Shown here piece after piece: positions 18,709-29,785 of a DNA stretch of 40,108 nt; position 1 is the first letter of the stretch; each line of letters opens with the position of its first letter. The stretch is taken from the NCBI GenBank assembly GCA_025361465.1, contig JANYAG010000045.1, positions 1 to 40,108 of the forward strand. Reading direction: 5' to 3'. The notes under the pieces are model-generated. The model was not told the DNA's origin. It searched no databases and was given only the letters and a program-made list of their open reading frames with translations. This stretch comes from Gemmatimonadota bacterium (GTDB lineage Bacteria > Gemmatimonadota > Gemmatimonadetes > Gemmatimonadales > GWC2-71-9). The position numbers were made by a program, and so were the translations under genes.

Positions 18709-19434
18709 TCAGTTCCCAGTGCCGCCCAGGCTACCAGCCCTCGGGTTTGCCGGCGCGTCCTTGAGCACGACCCGACGCGCGCGGCCCGCGCCGAGTGAGC
18801 GGACGACGATCTCGCTGCCCTCGAACCACGCCACCGAGTCCCGGCCCCAGCGCATCGGGTCGTGGCCGGTCGCGCTCAGGGCCGTGGTGTCGTGTCGCGG
18901 ACCGATAAGGCAGATCCCGGTGGGGCAGGGGATCGCCTCGGCGAATGGCGGCTGGCCGAGCCATGCCGCGGTGGCCTGGCTCGCCACCAAGGTGTCACTC
19001 GCCGGCACGGTGGAGGCGGCTGTCCCCGACGCCGGGACGTTGGCCTGCCAGAGGCCACGATCGGTCCGGACGTACACCACACTGTCGCCAGCACTCCAGC
19101 CCATTGAGCGTGCCGGGCCCGCCGAGGCAGGCAGCGGGACGGTCTTCTCCGCGCCGTTCTCGAGGTTCATGATCACCAGGTCGCGTCGGGTGCTCGGCAT
19201 GGTATCGCGCATGCGGAGGAAGGCAACCATCGTGCCGCCGTTGGCGAGCGCCGGCGCCGCTTCGATCACCCTGGTGAAGGTGAGCTGATAGACGTGCCCG
19301 CCGCTGGTGGTGGTGGTGAAGAGATCGGTGTTGTGGTCGTTGCCCTCACCGACGAACACGACGAATGGTTCTTCGCCCAGCTTGATCCGGTGATCGATGG
19401 GCGACAGGCCGCAGCCCAGGACCAGACTGGTCAA
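18709..19434 (-). CDS. TolB/PD40-like beta-propeller protein, probable lipoprotein (start uncertain)
   Basis: Repeats such as LVIMNLENGAEKTVPLPASAG and SMGWSAGDSVVYVRTDRGLWQANV; upstream in-frame TIILTSLVLGCG resembles a lipobox. Confidence 0.6.
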   Translation of the reverse strand: MTSLVLGCGLSPIDHRIKLGEEPFVVFVGEGNDHNTDLFTTTTSGGHVYQLTFTRVIEAAPALANGGTMVAFLRMRDTMPSTRRDLVIMNLENGAEKTVPLPASAGPARSMGWSAGDSVVYVRTDRGLWQANVPASGTAASTVPASDTLVASQATAAWLGQPPFAEAIPCPTGICLIGPRHDTTALSATGHDPMRWGRDSVAWFEGSEIVVRSLGAGRARRVVLKDAPANPRAGSLGGTGN

Positions 19435-19468
19435 TATGATGGTACACCACCACCGGGTGGTCGGGGCG

Positions 19469-19489
19469 CCTCTCGCTTCTCGCTTCTCG
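19469..19489. repeat. Heptanucleotide repeat array
   Basis: CCTCTCG CTTCTCG CTTCTCG (reverse complement CGAGAAG CGAGAAG CGAGAGG), same unit as at 14452. Confidence 0.55.
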
Positions 19490-19495
19490 TGCTGC

Positions 19496-20323
19496 TCACT
19501 TCCGGTCGAGCTGCTTGCCGAAGAACGCGTCGATGTTCTTGAGCGCGCGGTCGTATTCCGGCGTGCCGTAGCCGTTGCGTCCCGGCTTGAGGAAGCCGTG
19601 GCCGGTGCCGATGTAGCTGTCGACGGCGAAGCGTTCCCCGAGAATTGACTTTTCCACCGGGATCATCCCGTTGACGCGCATGTCGTTCTGGCCGAAGACG
19701 CCGAGGACCGGTGCCTTGATCGACTTGATCATCGTGGTGTCATTCAGCGGGCCGTAGCAGACCACGGCGGCCTTCAGCTTCGGGTTGGCAGAGGCATACG
19801 TCCAGACGTTGCCGCCACCCCAGCAGAAGCCGATCACGCCGGTATTGTCCCTTTCGGTCGCCGGCTGCGCATTGATATAGGCATAGCTGGCGTCGAGGTC
19901 GGCGATGACACCGGCATCGGCCAGCGTGGCGATGAGCTTCCGGCCGCTGTCCGGGGAGGCCGGCGAGGCACCGTAGCGCGATGACAGCAGGTCCGGCACG
20001 ATCGCGACGTATCCCTGCCCTGCAAACCGGTCCGCCATGGTCGGTTCCCAGTCGGTCAGTCCGAAGATCTCGTGGATCAGGATGATGGCCGGCCGTTTGG
20101 CCGCGCGCTCGGGGTAGGCGACGTAGGCGCGGACGCTGTCACCCTTGGCGTTGGCGAACTTGACCCACTCGCCATGGGTCGTGACCGCGTCGTGGTTGTG
20201 CTGTTCGGTCGCCAGCATCTTGGGGGCGCGAACTCTGGCGACCATCATGCCGCCGGCGAAGCCTGCAACGAGCGCAAGGGAGGCGAGAAGGATGGTTGAG
20301 ATGTGACCGGAAGTTCGAGACAT
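19496..20323 (-). CDS. Dienelactone hydrolase family protein with N-terminal membrane anchor
   Basis: IILIHEIFGLTDWEPTMADRFAGQGYVAIVPDLL, GFCWGGGNVWTYA nucleophile (Cys) elbow, GTGHGFLKPGRNGY. Confidence 0.93.
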   Translation of the reverse strand: MSRTSGHISTILLASLALVAGFAGGMMVARVRAPKMLATEQHNHDAVTTHGEWVKFANAKGDSVRAYVAYPERAAKRPAIILIHEIFGLTDWEPTMADRFAGQGYVAIVPDLLSSRYGASPASPDSGRKLIATLADAGVIADLDASYAYINAQPATERDNTGVIGFCWGGGNVWTYASANPKLKAAVVCYGPLNDTTMIKSIKAPVLGVFGQNDMRVNGMIPVEKSILGERFAVDSYIGTGHGFLKPGRNGYGTPEYDRALKNIDAFFGKQLDRK

Positions 20324-20346
20324 GAGGGGCTCCGGGGGGAGAGACA

Positions 20347-20461
20347 GGTGAACGGTGAATGGTGAATCGTAGATGGTGAGGAGGGTCAAGTCGACAGCGA
20401 GAGGCCGCTTTCATCTGCCGCTCCCTGGTCACCACTCACCGTTCACCGCTCACTGGCTTCT
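20347..20461. repeat. Pair of oppositely oriented heptanucleotide repeat arrays forming a 19-bp imperfect inverted repeat
   Basis: + strand GGTGAAC GGTGAAT GGTGAAT CGTAGAT GGTGAGG (20347-20381) and, inverted, GGTCACC ACTCACC GTTCACC GCTCACT (20427-20454). Confidence 0.75.
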
Positions 20462-21891
20462 CAGTCCCGGTACCGGTTCCTTCCCGCCCGCTTCGCCTTG
20501 TACATGTTCTCATCGGCGAGCTTCAACAGCGACTCTTCGTCGGCGGCCCGGTCGTCGGGGAAGGTGGCGATGCCGGCGCTGAGTGTCACCCAGACCGCCA
20601 CGGCCGCGTCGCCGAAGTTGTGCTGCTGCACCCGGCGCAGGATCCGGTCGGCGAGGAGCCGCGCGCCGGTGCCGCCGGTCTCGGGGAGCACCACCACGAA
20701 TTCCTCGCCGCCGTAACGGGCCAGGAAGTCCATGGTGCGCAGTTCCCGGCGGAAGAGCACGGCCAGCTGCTTGAGGACCCGGTCGCCCATGATGTGGCCG
20801 TGGGTGTCGTTGATCCGCTTGAAATCGTCGACATCAAGGAGTACGACGGTGACGACCTGGTCGTAGCGGCGGGCCCGGTCGAGCTCAGCCTGCAGCCGTT
20901 CATCGAGCACCCGGCGGTTGGCGCAGCCGGTAAGCGGATCGGTGTCGGCCAGGACACGGAGCTGGGCCTGGCCATCGCCGGCCCGCTCGATGTCGTAGGC
21001 CTTCTCGAGCGCCGCGACGGCCGCTTCGATCACCTGTTCGGCGAAGCCGAGGTCGAGTTCGTTGAGCGGCGGGTCGTCGCTCGTGGTGCGCAGGAAGAAG
21101 ACGCCTGCGAGGCGACCATGGAGCGCGAACGGCAGCGCGATGACGGATCGTGTCTCCTGCCCGGCGACCCCGGTGCCCCAGGTGGAGCGGACATCCTGGT
21201 ACATCGGATCGGCCTCGACATTGCCTACCAGCACCGTATTTCCGCTGTCGAGCGCCCGGCTGATCTCGGGATATCGGGCGAGGTCCACGCGCAGGTCGCG
21301 CAGCGTCGGGTTCTCGTAGGCGGCGACCACCGTTCCGGTCGTGTCGCCGGGGGAGGCCAGCACCACCGAGCACCGGCCGACGTGCAGTCCCTGGGCGACT
21401 CGGCGGACCAGGACCTGGTAGATCTTCTCGGGGCTGAGGGCCGCGGTGACTTCCTTGAGGATCTCCATCATCTCGTTGCGCGATCGCGCCTCGGAGCGCG
21501 TGCGATTCAATTCACGCCCGAGACGCAGGTGTGCCTTGAGGCGCACGAGCAGCTCGCGGATCCGGTAGGGTCGGTGGGCCACGTCGCTGACGCCCAGGTC
21601 AAACGCCGCGAGCCTGACCGCGTCGAAGTCCTTGTCGGCGAGGATGAAGACGGGGGTGTCCTTGTAGCGACTGTCCCGTCGCACCGAGGCGAGGCGGTCC
21701 ATCCGCCCGGCATCGGCGTTACCGACGTCGATGACGATGAGTTCGTATTCCTCCTGCTCGAGACGGTCGAAGAGCGCCGGGCCGCCGATGGCGGTGACGA
21801 CGTCGTAGCCGTTCTCCTTCAGCACCCACGACAACGTCCGCGCGAGCGTCGTGTCTTCGGTGGCCAGAAGCAATCGGGGCTGGATATCCAT
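20461..21891 (-). CDS. REC-GAF-GGDEF diguanylate cyclase
   Basis: Receiver-like N-term, GAF-like middle, GGDEF domain with ARYGGEEFVVVLPET and upstream RTMD (RxxD I-site). Confidence 0.92.
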   Translation of the reverse strand: MDIQPRLLLATEDTTLARTLSWVLKENGYDVVTAIGGPALFDRLEQEEYELIVIDVGNADAGRMDRLASVRRDSRYKDTPVFILADKDFDAVRLAAFDLGVSDVAHRPYRIRELLVRLKAHLRLGRELNRTRSEARSRNEMMEILKEVTAALSPEKIYQVLVRRVAQGLHVGRCSVVLASPGDTTGTVVAAYENPTLRDLRVDLARYPEISRALDSGNTVLVGNVEADPMYQDVRSTWGTGVAGQETRSVIALPFALHGRLAGVFFLRTTSDDPPLNELDLGFAEQVIEAAVAALEKAYDIERAGDGQAQLRVLADTDPLTGCANRRVLDERLQAELDRARRYDQVVTVVLLDVDDFKRINDTHGHIMGDRVLKQLAVLFRRELRTMDFLARYGGEEFVVVLPETGGTGARLLADRILRRVQQHNFGDAAVAVWVTLSAGIATFPDDRAADEESLLKLADENMYKAKRAGRNRYRD

Positions 21892-21892
21892 G

Positions 21893-22842
21893 TCAGGCCA
21901 TCAGCTCCGCGTAGCGTGCAGGGTCGACGTTTCCCCCGGAACTTACCAGCACCACCGGACCGGTGGGGTGCACCTTGCCGGCGAGGAGGGCCGCCGTGCT
22001 GACCGCGCCCGAGGGCTCGACGCGGATCGATCGCTGGCCGAGCCAGCGCATCGCTGCCGTGATCTCCTCGTCCGTTGCCGCCGCCACCTCGGCCACGGTG
22101 TCGCGGATGATCGGCCAGTTGAGATCGCCCACGGTGCGCGTCAGGAGGCCGTCGGCCAGGCTGTTTCCCTCCTCGCCGAGCATCATCGGCCGGCCGGCGG
22201 CGAACGCTGCCGACAGCTTGGGGATGCCGCTGGGTTCGACCGCCACCACCCGCACGTCCGGCCGCAGGGCGCGCACCGCCGAGCAGATCCCTGCCAGCAG
22301 CCCACCCCCACCGACCGGCACCACGATCATTGTCACGTCAGGCCAATCCTCGAGAATTTCCAGTCCACAAGTCGCCTGCCCCGCGATCACGTCGGCATGG
22401 TCGTACGGGGGGATCAGGGCGAGCCCTTCCGTCTCCGCGACCCGGATTGCGGCCGCGGTCTGCTCCGGCCCGCGTCGCTTCCCCACCCGCAATAATTCTG
22501 CCCCGAGTCGTTCGATACCCTCGGCCTTCACCCCGCTGACCGACTCGGGAGTCACCACCACGGCCCGGATGCCGAGGCGGTGTGCTGCGAACGCCACACC
22601 GAGACCGTGATTCCCACTGGACGAGGTGACCACGCCGCGGGCACGCTCGGCGTCCGGGAGGCGGCAGATCGCCGTCCAGGCCCCCCGGATCTTGAACGCG
22701 CCAATCGGCTGCTGAAACTCGGCCTTCAAGCGGACGGGATGCAGAATGCCCGGAAAACCATCAAGCGGGATCAGCGAGGTGCGTGTCGCCACCCCCGCCA
22801 ACCCCGCCTGTGCCTCTCGCAAATCGGCGAGATCAAGTGCGC

Positions 22843-22846
<4 letters not shown>
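21893..22846 (-). CDS. Threonine/serine dehydratase-like PLP enzyme (fold type II)
   Basis: FKIRGA (PLP Lys), [35 protein letters not shown]. Confidence 0.92.
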
Positions 22847-25329
<2,483 letters not shown>

Positions 25330-25386
25330 GTGTCCCGGTGACGGAGGGGAATAGGGGGTCCGAAAGGGGCCGGACCGAACCGGACA

Positions 25387-25415
25387 AATATAGCCCCGAA
25401 TCCGCCTGTTTCCAA
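25387..25415 (-). promoter_or_regulatory. Candidate sigma70-type promoter for gyrA
   Basis: Minus strand TTGGAA-N17-TATATT; the -10 lies about 60 nt upstream of the gyrA ATG. Confidence 0.6.
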
Positions 25416-25487
25416 GCGGGAACTGCCTCCATAAGTTGTTGTCTTATAATGGCTTGGAAAGGGGGGCACCGGCCCACCCGGGGGCGG

Positions 25488-26654
25488 CTACGGCTGGGTC
25501 AGCAACCGCTTCAGCCAGAGCCAGGTAATCCCCGCCTCGATGGTCGCCACCGGCCCCATGCTCCCGGGCGGAAACGGCAGCGGGGCGGCGGCGTCCGGGA
25601 GGCGCCAGGCCTGGGGAATCCAGAGGAAATCGGGCTCGGGTTTGGCGGTTTCGGGGCCCGCGACCACCACCGTGGCCCGCTTCAACTGGCGAAAGACCCC
25701 CGCGGGTTGGCTGTGCGGACAATCGGTGCCGCCGTATCCGAACCAGACCACGGCGTCGGCAGCGGTGGTCCGGTCACCGAGGATCTTCTCGGTATCCCAG
25801 CGCCAGTCGAAGCCGCGCACCGGTCCCTTGGCGAGGCTGTCGCGCGGCAGCTCCTCGCTCAGCCAGTGCATGCAGGAGCCCATGTACACCTTGCCGCCGT
25901 GCCCAATGATCGAGTTGAGCGCCGTAGCCACCCGCGTGACAATCACGACGCGCGCCGGGCTGCTGGCGGCCTGCAGCACCCGGTCCACCTCGTCGAGGTA
26001 GGCCGACCCCAGGCGCCCCGCGGGAATGCGGCGGGAGGCGAGCGTGTCGTTGACCCGCCAGGTGATGCCTTCGTTCAAGGCGTTGGCATCATCCATCAGT
26101 GAGGTGCGGAGGATGCCGGGGTGCCAGCCGTTCCGCGTCGCGGCCGCGACGAGCTCGGCGACGAAGGTCCAGGCCACGATGTTGTTGGCGAGCGCCGTTT
26201 CGCTCGATCGGCTGACGTCGCCATCGGGCGCGCCATTGTCCAGGCGGCGCTGGCCGACGGGAATGGCCGGGGCGCCGGCGGTTGATCCGATCACGATCGT
26301 GGTCCGGTTCCTGGCCAGCTGGCGTTCGGCGAACAGCGACGCGCGCAGCGCGTCGCGGTCCCACGAACGCACCGGCATGAGCACCATCCCGCCGAGGGTG
26401 GATCCGTCGGCGTCCTCGACGCCGAACGGCCCGCCGCCGTGATAGGTCATCTCGGACGCGAAGGAGGCGTCCCATGACTTGGAGACATGCAGCCGGCTCT
26501 GCGGATTGCGCCCCAGGCGATCCGCCGCGTCTTCCGCCACCGCGGTGATGGCCGGCAGTTGGGCGCGGATCACCGCGACGCGGCGACGCATCTCGACGAT
26601 TTCCGGCGGGGCGCCCTGAGCGGAGATCGCGGCCGGTGCGCACAGCACCGCCAA
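25488..26654 (-). CDS. Uncharacterised secreted protein, possibly SIS-fold-like; start uncertain
   Basis: Hydrophobic signal-like N-term (ALVALAVLCAPAAISAQGAPPEIV); no clear family motif, but alternating alpha/beta segments (ARVVIVTRVATALNSIIGHGGKVYMGSCMHW, ADAVVWFGYGG). Confidence 0.6.
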   Translation of the reverse strand: MAVLCAPAAISAQGAPPEIVEMRRRVAVIRAQLPAITAVAEDAADRLGRNPQSRLHVSKSWDASFASEMTYHGGGPFGVEDADGSTLGGMVLMPVRSWDRDALRASLFAERQLARNRTTIVIGSTAGAPAIPVGQRRLDNGAPDGDVSRSSETALANNIVAWTFVAELVAAATRNGWHPGILRTSLMDDANALNEGITWRVNDTLASRRIPAGRLGSAYLDEVDRVLQAASSPARVVIVTRVATALNSIIGHGGKVYMGSCMHWLSEELPRDSLAKGPVRGFDWRWDTEKILGDRTTAADAVVWFGYGGTDCPHSQPAGVFRQLKRATVVVAGPETAKPEPDFLWIPQAWRLPDAAAPLPFPPGSMGPVATIEAGITWLWLKRLLTQP

Positions 26655-26677
26655 CGCGACCAGCGCAGCGCGCGACG

Positions 26678-29600
26678 TCAGGCGGCGCTCCCGACGCTCA
26701 CGCGACGGCCACCGCTTTCCGCGCGGCCACGCAGACTATCGAACCAGACGTACACCACCGGCGTGACGAACAGAGTGATCAGCTGCGACACCGCCAGGCC
26801 GCCGACCACCGCGACGCCGAGCGGGCGGCGCGACTCGGCCCCGGAACCGACGGCGAGCGCGATCGGCAGCGTTCCCATGAGCGCGGCCATGGTCGTCATC
26901 ATGATCGGCCGGAAGCGCACCATGCACGCCCGATGGATCGCCTCCGACGCGCTGAGCGCATCCTTGCGCTCCGCCTCGATGGCAAAGTCAATCATCATGA
27001 TGGCGTTCTTCTTCACCAGCCCGATGAGCATGATGACGCCGACAAGGGCGTAGATGCTCAGCTCGAACTTGAAGAGCACCAGCGCCAGCAGGGCGCCGAA
27101 GCCGGCGAAGGGCAGGCCCGAGAAGATCGTCAAGGGATGGATGAAGCTCTCGTACAGGATGCCCAGCACGATGTAGATCACGATGATCGCCAGCCCGAGC
27201 AGGATCAGCAGCCCGGTCTGGGCGTCCTGGAACGCCTGAGCCGTGCCGGCGAACGTGCCGGAAATGCCCACCGGGAGGGCATCGCGGGCAAGCCGATTGA
27301 CGGCCGAGACGGCATCGCCGATCGAGACGCCCTGCGCCACGTTGAAGGACAGGGTGACCGACGGCAACTGCCCGGTATGGTTGACGGAGAGCGGGCCGAC
27401 GCCTTCGGTCACGTGGGCGAGGGCCGTGATCGGGACCAGCTGGTCGCCCCGGCCGCTGATCGAGAGTAACGACAGGGCGCTCAGGTCCCGCTGATACTGC
27501 GGCAACAGTTCGAGCACCACGGAATACTGGTTGTCATCGGTGTAGATCGTCGAGACCTGGCGCGCCCCGTAGGCGTTGTACAGCGCGGTCTGCACCTGGT
27601 TCATCGTGATGCCGCCGGCGGCAGCGCGTTCGCGATCGATATCGACGCGGATCTGCGGGTTCTTGATCTGCAGGTCCGAGGTGACGTCCACCAGCTCGGG
27701 AAGGTCGCGAAGGCGGAGCTCCATGGCTTCGGTAGTGCGGTAGAGTTCGTCGATGTTGGCGCCGAACAGGGTGTACTGATACTGGCTCTTGGACATGCGC
27801 CCGCCGATGCTGATCGGCGGCGGATTCTGCACGAACGCCCGCAACCCGGGGATCTGGCTCAGCTTGCGGGAGAGCTGGCGGGCCTCCTCGTCGGCCGTGA
27901 GGGCGCGGTCGCTGCGATCCACCAATCGGAGCTGGAACCGTCCCTGGTTGCCGCCGCCGACCGAGGACATGAATCCGGCGATGTTCGAATCGGCCGCCAC
28001 GACCTTCATCGCCTCGAGCTGGTGGCGGTACATCCCATCGAAGGAGGTGCCTTCGATCGTCTCGGTGGTGACGCGGAGCGAATTGGTGTCCTCCGACGGG
28101 ATGAATCCCTTCGGGACAATGCGCGCGAGCACCAGGGTGCCCAGCAGCACCAGGCCGGAGAAGGCGAAGGTCAACCGGCGCCGGGCCATCACCCAGGACA
28201 GCCCGCGGCCGTAGGCCGCCAGGGTGCGCTGGTAGATCGATTCCGTGAAGCGGAAGATGCCGCCGAGGAAGGTGTTGTCGCCGGCATCACCACGATGTCC
28301 CGCACGGAGGAAGCGGCTGCAGAGCATCGGCGTGAGCGTGACCGAGACGAATCCCGACACCAGGATGGCGACGCCGATGGTCACGGCAAATTCGCGGAAG
28401 AGTCGCCCGATCAACCCGCCCAGGAAGAGGATCGGGATGAACACCGCGACCAGCGACAGCGTCATGGAGAGAATCGTGAAGCCGATTTCCTCGGAGCCCT
28501 CGACCGCAGCGGTGCGCGGGTCCTGGCCCGACTCCACATGCCGAATGATGTTCTCGAGCATCACGATCGCGTCATCGACCACGAAGCCGACCGACAGCGT
28601 CAGGGCCATCAGGGACAGGTTGTCGAGCGAATAGCCGAGGATGTTCATGACGGCGAAGGTGCCGAGCAGCGACATCGGCAGCGCCAGGGAGGGAATCACC
28701 GTGGCGCTGACGTTCCGCAGGAAGATGAAGATCACCAGCACGACCAGACCGAGGGTCAGGTAGAGCGTGAACTTCACGTCGTTGACCGAATCCCCGATCG
28801 ACACCGAGCGGTCGTACATCGTGCTGACCTTGACCGACGCCGGCAGGTCGGCCGCGATGCGCGTCATCTCCTTGCGGACGGCCTCGGCCACCGTGACGGT
28901 GTTGGTGCCGGGCTGGCGCTGGATGGCGAGGATAATGCCGCGATCGATCTTGCCGCCGCTGCCGAACCACGCCGCCGAGCGGATGTCCTGCACGCTGTCG
29001 ACGACCTGGCCAAGGTCTCCCAGGCGCACGGGCTTGCCGTCGCGCCAGGTCACCGCGAGCTGGCGGAATTCGTCGGCGTTGTGCAGCTGGCCGTCGGCCT
29101 TGACCGAAAACGCCTTGTCGGTGCCCCAGAGGATGCCGGTCGGCAGGTTGGCGTTGCCAGCCGTGATGGCGTTGACCACCTCGTCAAGGCCGATCTTTCG
29201 CGCCGCCAGCGCCTGCGGATCGAGCTGGATCCGGACGGCGTACTTCTGCGAGCCGTACACCTGCAGCTGGGCCACGCCGGTGATGGTGGACAGTCGCTGG
29301 CCGATCGTGGTCTGGGCGTAGTTGTCGAGATCCGACAGCGGCAGCGTGGCGGAGGTCAGGGCATACATCAGGATCGGCGATGACGACGGATCGACCTTGC
29401 GGAAGGTCGGCGGCAGCATGTCGCGCGGCATGCCCCGCTGCGCCTGGACCAGCGCGGCCTGCACGTCGAGGGCGGCTCCGTCCACGTCGCGATCGAGGTC
29501 GAACTGCAGCGTGATGTTGGTCGAACCCTGGCTCGAACTCGACGTGATCGCGTCGAGACCGGCGATGGTCGAGAACTGCTTCTCGAGCGGGGTGGCGACC

Positions 29601-29785
29601 GAAGCCGCCATCGTCTCGGGGCTCGCGCCCGAGAGGTTGGCCGAGACCGAGATGGTGGGATAGTCGACGGGGGGCAGGTCGGCGACGGGCAGTTGCCGGT
29701 ACGACACCACCCCGAATACGAGGATCCCGCCCATGACCAGCGTGGTCATGACCGGCCGGCGAATCCACGGGCCGGAGAGGTTCAC
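26678..29785 (-). CDS. RND efflux transporter (HAE1/MdtB-C-like)
   Basis: MNLSGPWIRRPVMTTLVMGGILVFGVVSYRQLPVADLPPVDYPTISVSANLSGASPETM...; about 1035 aa with a 12-TM RND pattern. Confidence 0.96.
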   Translation of the reverse strand: MNLSGPWIRRPVMTTLVMGGILVFGVVSYRQLPVADLPPVDYPTISVSANLSGASPETMAASVATPLEKQFSTIAGLDAITSSSSQGSTNITLQFDLDRDVDGAALDVQAALVQAQRGMPRDMLPPTFRKVDPSSSPILMYALTSATLPLSDLDNYAQTTIGQRLSTITGVAQLQVYGSQKYAVRIQLDPQALAARKIGLDEVVNAITAGNANLPTGILWGTDKAFSVKADGQLHNADEFRQLAVTWRDGKPVRLGDLGQVVDSVQDIRSAAWFGSGGKIDRGIILAIQRQPGTNTVTVAEAVRKEMTRIAADLPASVKVSTMYDRSVSIGDSVNDVKFTLYLTLGLVVLVIFIFLRNVSATVIPSLALPMSLLGTFAVMNILGYSLDNLSLMALTLSVGFVVDDAIVMLENIIRHVESGQDPRTAAVEGSEEIGFTILSMTLSLVAVFIPILFLGGLIGRLFREFAVTIGVAILVSGFVSVTLTPMLCSRFLRAGHRGDAGDNTFLGGIFRFTESIYQRTLAAYGRGLSWVMARRRLTFAFSGLVLLGTLVLARIVPKGFIPSEDTNSLRVTTETIEGTSFDGMYRHQLEAMKVVAADSNIAGFMSSVGGGNQGRFQLRLVDRSDRALTADEEARQLSRKLSQIPGLRAFVQNPPPISIGGRMSKSQYQYTLFGANIDELYRTTEAMELRLRDLPELVDVTSDLQIKNPQIRVDIDRERAAAGGITMNQVQTALYNAYGARQVSTIYTDDNQYSVVLELLPQYQRDLSALSLLSISGRGDQLVPITALAHVTEGVGPLSVNHTGQLPSVTLSFNVAQGVSIGDAVSAVNRLARDALPVGISGTFAGTAQAFQDAQTGLLILLGLAIIVIYIVLGILYESFIHPLTIFSGLPFAGFGALLALVLFKFELSIYALVGVIMLIGLVKKNAIMMIDFAIEAERKDALSASEAIHRACMVRFRPIMMTTMAALMGTLPIALAVGSGAESRRPLGVAVVGGLAVSQLITLFVTPVVYVWFDSLRGRAESGGRRVSVGSAA

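Noticed and set aside
25445-25450. Perfect TATAAT on the + strand
   Set aside because: No acceptable -35 at 16-18 nt and no + strand gene downstream; more likely part of the inverted repeat.
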